Positions 1 to 8,567 of a stretch of DNA of 64,000 nucleotides are shown here, piece after piece. The stretch comes from CAYGDP01 sp964348665 (GTDB lineage: Bacteria; Verrucomicrobiota; Verrucomicrobiia; Palsa-1439; CAYGDP01). The DNA is taken from positions 1-64,000 of the forward strand of contig CAYGDP010000007.1 in the NCBI GenBank assembly GCA_964348665.1, in the 5' to 3' direction. The stretch's first letter is position 1; each line of letters opens with the position of its first letter. The position numbers and the translations under genes were made by a program. The notes beneath the pieces are model-generated. The model was given only the letters and a program-made list of their open reading frames with translations, had not been told where the DNA came from and ran no database searches.

Positions 1-47
1 GATACGGCGACCACCGAGATCTACACAAGGAGTATCGTCGGCAGCGT
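1..47 (+). other. Illumina P5/Nextera adapter left at contig end
   Basis: Bases 1-26 are the 3' part of the Illumina P5 flow-cell adapter. Bases 27-34 (AAGGAGTA) equal the Nextera i5 index I remember as S507. Bases 35-47 (TCGTCGGCAGCGT) are the start of the Nextera read-1 transposon adapter. The match breaks at base 48, where an open cytochrome reading frame on the minus strand continues. This is library sequence, not genome, and marks a contig end. Confidence 0.97.
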
Positions 48-825
48 TCTGCGCCTGTTTTTCTCCATCAGCGCGCGCGTCCAGTTCTCCCGATTTCTGC
101 AGCAGCCAGAGCAGTGCGCTTTGGCGGGCGGCGAGTTTTTCGTCGGGCGCGGACTGGCGGGAGAGTTGCCAGCTTACTTCGCGCAGGGCGACGGCCTGGC
201 CGACCAGCCACGTTTGCGCGCCCGACCAGCCGGGACGCTCTCGCCAGTGTTTGGGTTGCGCGACAGCTTGGCCGTCCAGCTCGAAGATCAATTCGGGATG
301 ACCTGCCTTCAACAACTCCGTGTCGAGATTCTGATGGCAGGCAACGCAGGCGTTTGCGCGCACATATAAATCGCGTAGATCGCGCATCCCGGCGGCGACG
401 CGGTCGGCGTGCGTCCAATCGGCGCGTGTGTGGCCGCGCAGCCACGGCTCGGCCGCGCCGTGGCAGGTTTCGCATGAAACGCCTACGGTTGCGTTGAGCG
501 CAGCGGCACGTTTGGCGAGGGGGACTTCGTGAAAGGGCGCGTGGCAAACGGTGCAGCTTGCGCTTTGGGCTGGCTCGGCGATTTTGAGTGCCTCGGCAAT
601 GCGGGAGGAACGGGCGGTGGTGAGCGTGGCAAAAGCGCGAGAGTGAAAATCGCGTTGCGACCAGACGAGATTTTGGTTGCGAGTGGCGCTCGCGCCACCA
701 TGACACGAGGACGAACTACAGGATTCAGCGCCGAGAAATTTCGACCCGACTTCTTTTGTTTCTTGCGCACGCGCCATGAACGCAGTCGCCAAAAACATGA
801 CACAGCAGAAAAGTGTACAGCGCAC
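48..825 (-). CDS. Exported multihaem c-type cytochrome, 3' end cut off by the contig edge
   Basis: The reverse strand is open from a GTG at 825 to the adapter junction, about 259 codons with no stop. The first residues (MRCTLFCCVMFLATAFMARA) form a signal peptide. Three canonical haem sites are visible: CTVCH near 558-544, CETCH near 459-445 and CVACH near 354-340. A CSSSSCH (CX4CH) site near 720-700 may be a fourth haem or not. The protein is probably periplasmic. No ATG lies upstream in frame and no strong Shine-Dalgarno precedes the GTG, so the start is uncertain. It is transcribed divergently from the reductase gene with only 32 bp between, so the two promoters must overlap or lie inside coding sequence. 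A role in the same electron pathway is inferred from position. Confidence 0.85.
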
Positions 826-857
826 AATTAGTATGTTAATCTGCAGTAGGGGGTGAA

Positions 858-2156
858 ATGCAACCACTAATTATTGCCGTTGCGCTTGCCTCAGGTGGGG
901 AAATGGGGCTGATTATCGGCAGCGTCATTTGCGCGGCCGTCCTAGCGCAGGTGTTACTTCTGGTTTTGGGTCAACTGCGCCGCATCGTGTTTGAAGAACA
1001 AGAGCGCAGTCTCGCGCGCGAGCGGCTGGAATTATTGGTCAAAACCGCCGCGGCACAATGGCGCGAGGCCGAACAGGCGCAAGCGCTCTGGAATGGTTAC
1101 CGTAAGTTCAAGGTCGCCCGCAAAGTGCGCGAGTGCGGCAATGTTTTTTCGTTTCATCTCCAGCCGTACGACGGACGGCCGCTACCCGCTTACAAGCCAG
1201 GTCAGTACCTCACCTTCTCGCTAAACATCCCCGGCCAAGACAAACCCGTCGTTCGCTGCTACTCGCTCTCGGATTGCGGGCGATCCGATTGCTACCGTGT
1301 CACCATCAAAAAAGTCGCGCCGCCGCACGATCAACCGGGTGGAAAACCAGGATTGGCCTCGAGCTTTTTCTGCGACACCGTCCAAGAGAGTGACATTCTC
1401 GATGTAAAATCACCTACGGGCAATTTTTACCTCGACCTCGAAAAACCAACGCCCGTGGTTCTCATTTCCGGCGGCGTCGGCATCACGCCGATGCTAAGTA
1501 TGGTCAACGCCCTCGTTGCGGCTGGCGACCGGCGCGAGGTATGGTTTATCCACGGCGCGCGCAACGACACCGACCATATCCAGAAGGAACATCTCGCGCG
1601 CCTCACCCGCGAACACCCGAACATCCGTTTGCATGTTTGCTATAGCCGACCGACACCCGAAGACTGCGAAGGCCACGACTTTCAACATCGCGGCCACGTA
1701 ACGACGGAATTGCTGAAAACGTTGTTGCCGTCCAACAACTATCTCTTCTTCATTTGCGGTCCGCCCACAATGATGCAGGACATTCAGAGCGGGCTGAAAG
1801 CGTGGGGCGTGCCTGACGCGGCCGTTCGCATGGAAGCGTTCGGTCCGGCGACGGTGAAGCAAACCATCGTGCGCCACGTGCCCGGCGGCGCGGCCGCGGC
1901 GGCGTTGGAAGTAACATTTGCGCGAACAGGCAAGACGGCTCGATGGAATCCGCTTTTTGTGTCCGTGCTGGAGTTGGCCGACAAAGCGGGCGTGAAGATC
2001 GAGAGCGGCTGTCGCGCGGGCAATTGTGGCACGTGCCTCGTCGCGGTCAAATCGGGGGAGGTCGAGTATCTCGTCGAGCAGGGCGCGGTGCCCGAGAAAG
2101 GGTCGTGTTTGACGTGTATCTGTCGGCCGAAAACGAATTTAATATTGGACGCCTAA
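858..2156 (+). CDS. Membrane-anchored FAD/NAD(P)H and 2Fe-2S oxidoreductase
   Basis: A 432-residue protein with a hydrophobic N-terminal segment (about residues 12-38) that should anchor it to the inner membrane. A ferredoxin-reductase-type FAD domain follows (about 83-190; the RCYSLSD motif fits flavin binding). Next is a pyridine-nucleotide domain (about 195-315; GGVGITP and CGPP motifs) and a C-terminal plant-type 2Fe-2S ferredoxin domain (about 345-432; CRAGNCGTC then CLTC). The layout matches the electron-transfer reductases of oxygenases and the NqrF-like group. The expected role is to pass electrons between NAD(P)H and the next Fe-S protein. The ATG at 858 is preceded by AGGGGGTG at 847-854. 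It is the first gene of a coupled operon; the next ATG comes one base after its stop. Confidence 0.88.
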   Translation: MQPLIIAVALASGGEMGLIIGSVICAAVLAQVLLLVLGQLRRIVFEEQERSLARERLELLVKTAAAQWREAEQAQALWNGYRKFKVARKVRECGNVFSFHLQPYDGRPLPAYKPGQYLTFSLNIPGQDKPVVRCYSLSDCGRSDCYRVTIKKVAPPHDQPGGKPGLASSFFCDTVQESDILDVKSPTGNFYLDLEKPTPVVLISGGVGITPMLSMVNALVAAGDRREVWFIHGARNDTDHIQKEHLARLTREHPNIRLHVCYSRPTPEDCEGHDFQHRGHVTTELLKTLLPSNNYLFFICGPPTMMQDIQSGLKAWGVPDAAVRMEAFGPATVKQTIVRHVPGGAAAAALEVTFARTGKTARWNPLFVSVLELADKAGVKIESGCRAGNCGTCLVAVKSGEVEYLVEQGAVPEKGSCLTCICRPKTNLILDA

Positions 2157-2157
2157 C

Positions 2158-3888
2158 ATGGAAACCCCGCACATCATCGAACGCCCGCAACGTTGGGCAG
2201 TCTCGTTCGACCCGGACATGAAAGAATCCGACGTGGATCGGCTGCTTTGCCACGCTCCGTTTTCCAAAATGGACGCCACGAAATTTCCACGAACAATTCC
2301 GCTGCGCGGCATCCTTCGGCAAGACACGCGCCTGCATCGCTTTCGGCACGGAGAAATCGTCGTGCGTGAAGGGGACCACGGGACTTCGGCATTTCTCGTC
2401 GTCTCAGGCAAGGCGCGAGTCGTGCTTGCTCCGGGATTACCCGCCTCCATGCTAGGTCGGCGAGTGCGCCATCCCAAAGGGCTATGGGGGGTGCTCACGC
2501 AATTGTGGACCAACGCAAAGGAGGCGGAGGTGCGTCGCGTCATGGAGCCGACCGGATACCGCCAAGGCGAATCCCAGAGCGAACATAGCCGTGAGACGCG
2601 AATTTTCCTTCAAGACCTGCCCCGAATCTTGGAAGGACATCGAACAGCGACTCTGGAATCGGGAGAGTTTTTCGGGGAATTGGCCGCTCTAAGCCGTATG
2701 CCACGGACCGCCACGGTTGTCGCCGAGAGCCTCTTTACGGAGCTACTCGAAATCCGCTGGCAAGGATTACGTGATTTGATGCGCTATGACAAAACCTGGC
2801 GCGAGCACATTGATCGCACTTATCGCGACCGCGCACTCGAAACATTTCTGCGTGCCATGCCTTTGTTTCGCCACCTAAGTGACGCCCAATTGCAAACCGT
2901 CATCGCACAGACAGAATTCGCCACCTACGGAGAATATGATTGGTCAGGTTCTTACAAGCGGCTTGCCAAAGCGGGGACAATCCAACCCGTGCAAGAACCA
3001 CTCATCGCCACGGAAGGAGACTATCCCAACGGTGTCACCTTTATTCGCGCAGGTTTTGCGCGCCTCAGCCAACGCTTCGGCCACAGTCACCGCACGCTCA
3101 ATTACTTGGGCTGTGGGTATCCCTATGGATTGGAGGAGATTGCCCACAATTGGCGTCGCAAAACCCAAACTGTACCCCTCCAATACACCCTTCGTGCGCT
3201 AGGCTATACGCATGTGCTCTTCATTTCCACCGCCGTCATGGAAGAAATCGTCCTGCCTACGCTGCCTGAAAATGAGTTACCACAACTCATCACACCGCGC
3301 GAAACCAATATGCCAATCGAGCGACGCGCATCGTCTACCGCCGTCGAGGCTCACATCGGCCACGATCAGATGGAGTTTTTCGCCGAGCATCGGTTTTACA
3401 ACGGCACCGCCGCGATGGTCATCAACCTCGACCTCTGCACCCGTTGCGACGAATGCGTTCGTGCTTGCGCCGTCGCCCACGACAACAACCCACGCTTCCT
3501 GCGCCACGGCCCCATCAGTGGCAACCTCATGGTCGCCAACGCCTGTATGCACTGCGCCGACCCCGTTTGTATGATCGGCTGTCCAACGGGCGCGATCCAT
3601 CGCGATCCGTTGGGTGGTCAAGTTGTTATCAATCAAACAACCTGTATCGGCTGTAATCTTTGCGCCAACAACTGTCCCTACGATGCCATTCGCATGGTTG
3701 AAATCCGGAACGAAGCGGGGGCGTTCATGGTAGACAAAGAACTGAAGCCGATTCTCAAGGCAACCAAATGCGATCTCTGCGTCGAGCAATACGGCGGGCC
3801 CGCCTGCCAACGCGCTTGCCCACACGGCGCCCTTATTCGCGCCGACCTCACTCGTCTCACTGATTTTCAAGACTGGCTTGAACGATGA
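2158..3888 (+). CDS. Cyclic-nucleotide-binding domain fused to a four-cluster 4Fe-4S ferredoxin
   Basis: A 576-residue soluble protein without a signal peptide. Residues about 50-230 hold a cNMP-binding domain with the phosphate-binding cassette FGELAALSRMPRTATV at about 172-187. A second, more degenerate cNMP-like segment follows (about 232-370). The C-terminal 170 residues contain four ferredoxin-type cysteine groups: C427-x2-C430-x2-C433-x3-C437, CMHCADPVCMIGC, CIGCNLCANNC, and CDLC followed by CQRAC. This is the NrfC/PsrB/DmsB type of arrangement. The likely role is an electron relay whose activity or docking is gated by a cyclic nucleotide; gating is inference. Its stop overlaps the ATG of the membrane subunit (ATGA), so the two should be made together. 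Such fusions are known in databases as cNMP-binding 4Fe-4S proteins, but their biochemistry is little described. Confidence 0.88.
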   Translation: METPHIIERPQRWAVSFDPDMKESDVDRLLCHAPFSKMDATKFPRTIPLRGILRQDTRLHRFRHGEIVVREGDHGTSAFLVVSGKARVVLAPGLPASMLGRRVRHPKGLWGVLTQLWTNAKEAEVRRVMEPTGYRQGESQSEHSRETRIFLQDLPRILEGHRTATLESGEFFGELAALSRMPRTATVVAESLFTELLEIRWQGLRDLMRYDKTWREHIDRTYRDRALETFLRAMPLFRHLSDAQLQTVIAQTEFATYGEYDWSGSYKRLAKAGTIQPVQEPLIATEGDYPNGVTFIRAGFARLSQRFGHSHRTLNYLGCGYPYGLEEIAHNWRRKTQTVPLQYTLRALGYTHVLFISTAVMEEIVLPTLPENELPQLITPRETNMPIERRASSTAVEAHIGHDQMEFFAEHRFYNGTAAMVINLDLCTRCDECVRACAVAHDNNPRFLRHGPISGNLMVANACMHCADPVCMIGCPTGAIHRDPLGGQVVINQTTCIGCNLCANNCPYDAIRMVEIRNEAGAFMVDKELKPILKATKCDLCVEQYGGPACQRACPHGALIRADLTRLTDFQDWLER

Positions 3889-4709
3889 TTAACTTCGACA
3901 AACGGCGCTCGATGGGAATCGCGCTGGTCGTGTTCGCGGCTGTTTTTTTGCTGACCGCGCATGCTTCCGTCGCGCTCGCGCGCCCGCGCTTGAGCGATCT
4001 TTATGGCTGGCTGCTCTTTGTGTCGATTCTGTTTCTCGCGCTCTATGGGGTGCGCAAACGGCTACCCTTTTTGCCGTTGCTTAGCTCGGAAACGTGGCTG
4101 CAATTTCACATCTACGTCGGGCTATTCACGGCGCTGCTCTTCGGTCTCCACGTCCGTTGGCGTTGGCCAAGCGGCTGGTTCGAAGGCGCACTCGCCGCGT
4201 TTTATGCGCTGGTGATGCTGAGCGGTTTCGCCGGCCTTTTTCTCTCGCGGACATTGCCGCGACGTCTCACCACGCGCGGCAGTGAAGTGGTTTTTGATCT
4301 CATTCCCGTCGTCCGCCGCGCGCTGCAAGAGCAAGTGGAGGCGCTCGCGCTCAAGTCCGTCGCCGACAACCGCTCGCCGATCATCGCCGATTTTTACACG
4401 CACCAACTCCACGGTTTTTTTGCGCGCACGCAGAATTTTTGGCTGCACGTCTTCGAAGTCCGTAGCCCGCTAAACTCGCTCCAGAACAAAATCGGCGACC
4501 TTCATCGATTTCTCAACGAGCAAGAGCGTAGCACGCTCGATCAAATCGCCGATCTCGTTCGCCGCAAAGACGGTCTCGATTACCAGTACGCGCTCCAGCT
4601 CACACTCAAGCTCTGGCTCTTTGTTCACGTGCCGCTTACCTACAGCCTTCTTCTTTTCACACTGCTTCACATCGTTCTCGTATTCGCTTTCTCCGGAGGC
4701 GCGCGATGA
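3885..4709 (+). CDS. Cytochrome-b-like inner-membrane protein (ferric-reductase-type bis-His pattern)
   Basis: A 274-residue protein with about five transmembrane helices. Two helices each carry a pair of histidines separated by 13 residues: one in the FHIYVGLFTALLFGLH segment and one in the VHVPLTYSLLLFTLLH segment near the C-terminus. This HX13H pair in two helices is the pattern that binds two b haems in ferric reductase/NADPH-oxidase and related quinol-linked cytochromes b. A cytoplasmic loop (about residues 135-235) separates the haem helices. The gene starts inside the stop of the Fe-S protein and ends inside the start of the decahaem cytochrome, so it probably bridges the cytoplasmic Fe-S protein and periplasmic haems. 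The family assignment rests on topology and histidine spacing only. Confidence 0.72.
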   Translation: MINFDKRRSMGIALVVFAAVFLLTAHASVALARPRLSDLYGWLLFVSILFLALYGVRKRLPFLPLLSSETWLQFHIYVGLFTALLFGLHVRWRWPSGWFEGALAAFYALVMLSGFAGLFLSRTLPRRLTTRGSEVVFDLIPVVRRALQEQVEALALKSVADNRSPIIADFYTHQLHGFFARTQNFWLHVFEVRSPLNSLQNKIGDLHRFLNEQERSTLDQIADLVRRKDGLDYQYALQLTLKLWLFVHVPLTYSLLLFTLLHIVLVFAFSGGAR

Positions 4710-6370
4710 AGGAACAACTACCCACTCCCGATTTCGACGCCAGCCAGTATGCACGCCCGAACGATAACTGGGTCTGCGGCCATGCCGCCGATGGCAAACC
4801 ATGCCGGATTGGCCCGTCGCCCAATGGACGTTGTCGGGCTACGTTCGAGTGCGCGCCGCTGCTGGATCTAAAAAACGGCGAAACCAAAGGTCGCCACAAA
4901 TGCACGCGGCCAAAACAACACGGCGGCCCGTGCGAGCTTGGCCCGCTCCCCGACGGCACGTGCAGCCGCGCGATCCCCAAGTGCGCTCCCACTCGCAGCA
5001 TGAAAGCCAAGCGCCGCATTTTCACGCTTACGATTGTATCACTTACCCTCGGCGCACTTCTCGTCGTGTTTTGCGGCCCGCTGCGGTTCCGATTCATCTC
5101 ACCCGCGCCGCTCTCCGCGCCGCACTCCAGCGCCGCGTTCGCGAAGAAAATCGCGGGCCTCGACACGCCGTACGGCTGCGCCGCCTGTCACGCCGCCGCT
5201 GCGAAAGAAAATCCCGCCGGCTGGATGCAAGCCGCGTTCCGTGCCGAGCCATCGCCACTCCAATGGCACGCCGCGCTCTCCACCGCGCCGCCGCACGCGA
5301 CGGCGCTCGACCAAAACTGCGCGCGCTGCCACACCGCGCGCAATTTTCACCAGCCGAACGTCGTGTGGGACTACTCCTGCTCCGCGTGCCATCAAGAACA
5401 CAAAGGCGGCGGCCCGATCGCGCCACCCGACAACTCTCATTGTGTCACCTGTCACGGCAGTGCCGCGATCATGGAAGCGTCGTTTCAGAAAGGCAAAACC
5501 CTCACTCTCGAAATCTTCAACTATCGCCCTGCGCACAATCGCGTGCTCTTCCGCGTGCCGCGGCCTGAACGCGGCTACACGCAGGTTTTGCAGAGCTTTG
5601 CCGATCATCCCGAGTTTCAGATTTCCGCAGAGAAACTCAAAGAAACCAACACACTGCGCTTCAATCACGCGCGCCATTTCGCTGACGACATCCCGCTGGT
5701 CGGCGGCAAGAAACTCGCCTGCGCCGATTGCCACAAGCCCGACGCCGACGGCGTGTATCACCAGAAAATATCCTTTGAAGCCAATTGCAAAACCTGTCAC
5801 GCGCTCCAATTCGACGCGCGCAATCCAGAGCTGACGCTGCCGCACGGCGATGCGGCGGCGGTGCGCGCGTTCCTGCGCAGTCTGCCGACGCAATACGCCG
5901 ACTTCGGCGCGCGCGGGCGCAGCATCACGGCCAAGCACGAGTTGGAAAATTTCGTTGCTCGTCAACTCGATCAACTCCGCGAGCAATATCCGAGCGGTGA
6001 CGACCTAGAGCGCGCCGTGTTTTTCAGCACCGAGCACACTGCGCCCGCGCCGCGCGTCGGCGATTTGCCCGAACAAGGCCGCGCGCGTTTCGCGGGCTGC
6101 GCGTATTGTCACGAGGTCAAAGCCGCCGACGGCGCGCCAATCGTCACGAAACCGATCCTTCCGGATCGCTGGCTCATACGCAGCAGCTTTCATCACGCCA
6201 AACACGCGCACGTTTCCTGTGTGACCTGCCACGACGTTGTCCGCAGCCAATCCACGGCTGACATTTTGCTGCCGAATCAAGCGACCTGCGCTACCTGCCA
6301 CGGCCCGCAAGGCGGCGTCGCCCACAGCTGTGCGACCTGCCATAGCTATCACACCGTTACCGCGAAATGA
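4706..6370 (+). CDS. Inner-membrane-anchored decahaem c-type cytochrome with duplicated Cys-rich N-domain
   Basis: A 554-residue protein. Residues 1-98 are not a signal peptide but a tandem Cys-rich domain: C24-x8-C33-x9-C43-x5-C49 and C66-x9-C76-x9-C86-x6-C93. A single transmembrane helix follows (about 104-126, preceded by KAKRR), so the N-domain should be cytoplasmic and the rest periplasmic. The periplasmic part has ten CXXCH haem sites: CAACH, CARCH, CSACH, CVTCH, CADCH, CKTCH, CAYCH, CVTCH, CATCH and CATCH. Their spacing is like cytochrome c3-family multihaem proteins. The eight extra cysteines could bind zinc or Fe-S clusters and could receive electrons from the upstream cytoplasmic proteins; that is inference. 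The gene overlaps both neighbours by 4 bp. Confidence 0.88.
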   Translation: MKEQLPTPDFDASQYARPNDNWVCGHAADGKPCRIGPSPNGRCRATFECAPLLDLKNGETKGRHKCTRPKQHGGPCELGPLPDGTCSRAIPKCAPTRSMKAKRRIFTLTIVSLTLGALLVVFCGPLRFRFISPAPLSAPHSSAAFAKKIAGLDTPYGCAACHAAAAKENPAGWMQAAFRAEPSPLQWHAALSTAPPHATALDQNCARCHTARNFHQPNVVWDYSCSACHQEHKGGGPIAPPDNSHCVTCHGSAAIMEASFQKGKTLTLEIFNYRPAHNRVLFRVPRPERGYTQVLQSFADHPEFQISAEKLKETNTLRFNHARHFADDIPLVGGKKLACADCHKPDADGVYHQKISFEANCKTCHALQFDARNPELTLPHGDAAAVRAFLRSLPTQYADFGARGRSITAKHELENFVARQLDQLREQYPSGDDLERAVFFSTEHTAPAPRVGDLPEQGRARFAGCAYCHEVKAADGAPIVTKPILPDRWLIRSSFHHAKHAHVSCVTCHDVVRSQSTADILLPNQATCATCHGPQGGVAHSCATCHSYHTVTAK

Positions 6371-8565
6371 CCGTGAAACGATCTCCCAAAATTATAATCG
6401 TCATCGCGAGCGCTGCTTTATTGGCGGGTAGTTCGGCGCAGACGGAAGAGCCGCTCAAGCCGCATCAAACCGTCAGCGAAGGGCAGCCGCCGAAATCGCC
6501 CACGGAGTTTGATCCCGACCCGACCGCATCGCCCGTGCTGTCCCGCATGGAGGAATGGCGCGTGCAATTAAAAATCCAAATTCGCATCAGCGTCGGCGCG
6601 CCGCCGCTGTCACCGTCGGTATTCAATTCCGATCCACCGAGCGGGCCGGTACCGCGCGCCGCGATCCCAAAACCGCTTTTTGACGAACCGCAACGGCCGC
6701 ATTATGGGAGCGAGCCGCTGCCTGAAGCGCTGCAATTACCGCGCGCCGGTGTCCGTCGCGTCGAGATCGTGGAGGTCGAACCTGACGTGCCGCTTCGTGC
6801 CGAGTTGGCGGCGCTGCCTACCGAGTTGAAACTGCCGCGCGAGCGCGTGCGACGATTCGAGCGGATCGAAACCCAATGGGGAAGCCCCGCGTATCCAATC
6901 GCGCGTCGCGGGCTGGGCTATCCGCCGCACAGCGAACCCAAGGGAGATCGCTGGCAGATTGGATTTGCGCCCTGGCGGCGTTACACAGCGGGCGACACGG
7001 AGACGCCGTATGCCGCGCCGACGCCGATGATGTGGCATCCATATCGGCAGAGTGTATTGAAAGGCGACGCGCCGATTTTCGGGCAGGATGTTTTCCTCAA
7101 CCTCACGCTCAGCTCGGAGACGGTCTTCGAGTCGCGGCGGCTGCCGACGCCAAGCGCGGTCAGTTCCGAGGATCCGAAGAGCGCGGAATTTTTCGGGCGA
7201 GGCGAGCAATTGCTGCTGCAAAATTATTTCTCATTCACCGCGGATCTCTTCCGAGGCGAGACGGTGTTCCAGCCTATTCATTGGTCGGTGCGTTTGCAGC
7301 CCATCGCGAACATCAACTACACCGCGACGCGCGAGACGACCGTCATCAATCCCAATCCGCGTCACGGCACCGATCGAACCGACGGTTTCGTGACGCTGCA
7401 ACAGTGGTTCGGCGAGCTACATCTCGGCGATTTGTCGGCGAACTACGATTTTGCGGCGGCGCGACTGGGTAATCAGGTTTTTAACAGCGACTTTCGCGGG
7501 TTTGTGTTCAACGACACCAATCTCGGCCTGCGGTTTTTCGGCAACGCCGACAACAATCGCTGGCAATACAATCTCGCCGTGTTCGACATGCGCGAGAAGG
7601 ACACGAACTCGGAGTTGAACACGTTCGATGCGCGCGACCAGCGCGTCGTGATCGCCAACGTGTTTCGGCAGGATTTTCTCGTCTCGGGCTACAACGCGCA
7701 GCTCAGTTTTCACGCGAATCTGGACGACGGCTACACGCACTACGACGACAACGGCAACATCGCGCGACCCGCGCCTCTCGGCACGGTCGAGCCGCACAGC
7801 GTTCGCGCCTACTATTTCGGCTGGGCGGGCGACGGCCACATCGGGCGCTGGAACGCGACGCATCAGTTTTATCAAGTCTTCGGCTGCGACGAACTGAACG
7901 GCCTGGCAGGACGCGAAGTGAACATCAACGCACAGATGGCCGCGTTGGAGGTATCGTATGACCGAGATTGGATTCGTTACAAAGCGAGCTTCTTCTACGC
8001 GAGTGGCGATGGCGACGCAGAGGACGGCACGGGCGGCGGCTTTGACAGCATCGTGGATAATCCGAATATTACAGGCGGGCCGTTTAGTTACTGGTCCCGA
8101 CAAGGGTTCGGCCTCGCGGGCACGTCGGTTGCGCTGAAACAGCGCAACAGTCTCGTGCCGAACTTGCGCACGAGCAAGACTGAGGGGCAATCGAACTTCG
8201 TCAATCCGGGTGTGTTCATCTTCGGCGTCGGCACGGAGGTGGAAGTGACACCGAAGCTGCGAGGATTCTTGAATGCAAATTATCTGCGCTTTGCTGAGAC
8301 CGATCCGATCAAGACCGCGTTGCTCACAAACCAAGCTCGCTCCGAGATCGGTCTCGATCTCAGCCTCGGCTTTCAATATCGCCCACAACTGACCGACAAC
8401 GTCATTGTCTCGGCCGGCGTCGGCGCGCTCATCCCCGGCAGCGGTTACCGAGACATCTATCGTCGCAACACCGATCCCGTGCCGGGCTACAACCCGCGCG
8501 GCGACCGCGGCGCAACGGACGATTTCCTTTACAGCGCGCTGGTCGCGGTTACACTCACTTACTAA
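6367..8565 (+). CDS. Outer-membrane beta-barrel protein, candidate porin of the cytochrome conduit
   Basis: A 732-residue protein with an N-terminal signal peptide (hydrophobic core about residues 9-24, likely cut after AGSSAQ). A proline-rich stretch of about 200 residues comes next, then a long region of alternating polar and aromatic residues typical of transmembrane beta strands. The last residues (SALVAVTLTY) end in an aromatic residue, as expected for the Bam recognition signal. I see no haem sites. The gene lies between two decahaem cytochromes and overlaps the first by 4 bp, which is the usual setting of the porin in porin-cytochrome complexes. The barrel has no sequence match that I can name, so a porin role in electron transfer is inferred from position. 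Confidence 0.75.
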   Translation: MTVKRSPKIIIVIASAALLAGSSAQTEEPLKPHQTVSEGQPPKSPTEFDPDPTASPVLSRMEEWRVQLKIQIRISVGAPPLSPSVFNSDPPSGPVPRAAIPKPLFDEPQRPHYGSEPLPEALQLPRAGVRRVEIVEVEPDVPLRAELAALPTELKLPRERVRRFERIETQWGSPAYPIARRGLGYPPHSEPKGDRWQIGFAPWRRYTAGDTETPYAAPTPMMWHPYRQSVLKGDAPIFGQDVFLNLTLSSETVFESRRLPTPSAVSSEDPKSAEFFGRGEQLLLQNYFSFTADLFRGETVFQPIHWSVRLQPIANINYTATRETTVINPNPRHGTDRTDGFVTLQQWFGELHLGDLSANYDFAAARLGNQVFNSDFRGFVFNDTNLGLRFFGNADNNRWQYNLAVFDMREKDTNSELNTFDARDQRVVIANVFRQDFLVSGYNAQLSFHANLDDGYTHYDDNGNIARPAPLGTVEPHSVRAYYFGWAGDGHIGRWNATHQFYQVFGCDELNGLAGREVNINAQMAALEVSYDRDWIRYKASFFYASGDGDAEDGTGGGFDSIVDNPNITGGPFSYWSRQGFGLAGTSVALKQRNSLVPNLRTSKTEGQSNFVNPGVFIFGVGTEVEVTPKLRGFLNANYLRFAETDPIKTALLTNQARSEIGLDLSLGFQYRPQLTDNVIVSAGVGALIPGSGYRDIYRRNTDPVPGYNPRGDRGATDDFLYSALVAVTLTY

Positions 8566-8567
8566 AT

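Noticed and set aside
68..706. Long minus-strand ATG frame rich in Arg and Pro
   Set aside because: It is out of frame with the CXXCH-bearing cytochrome frame on the same strand and has the composition of a shadow.
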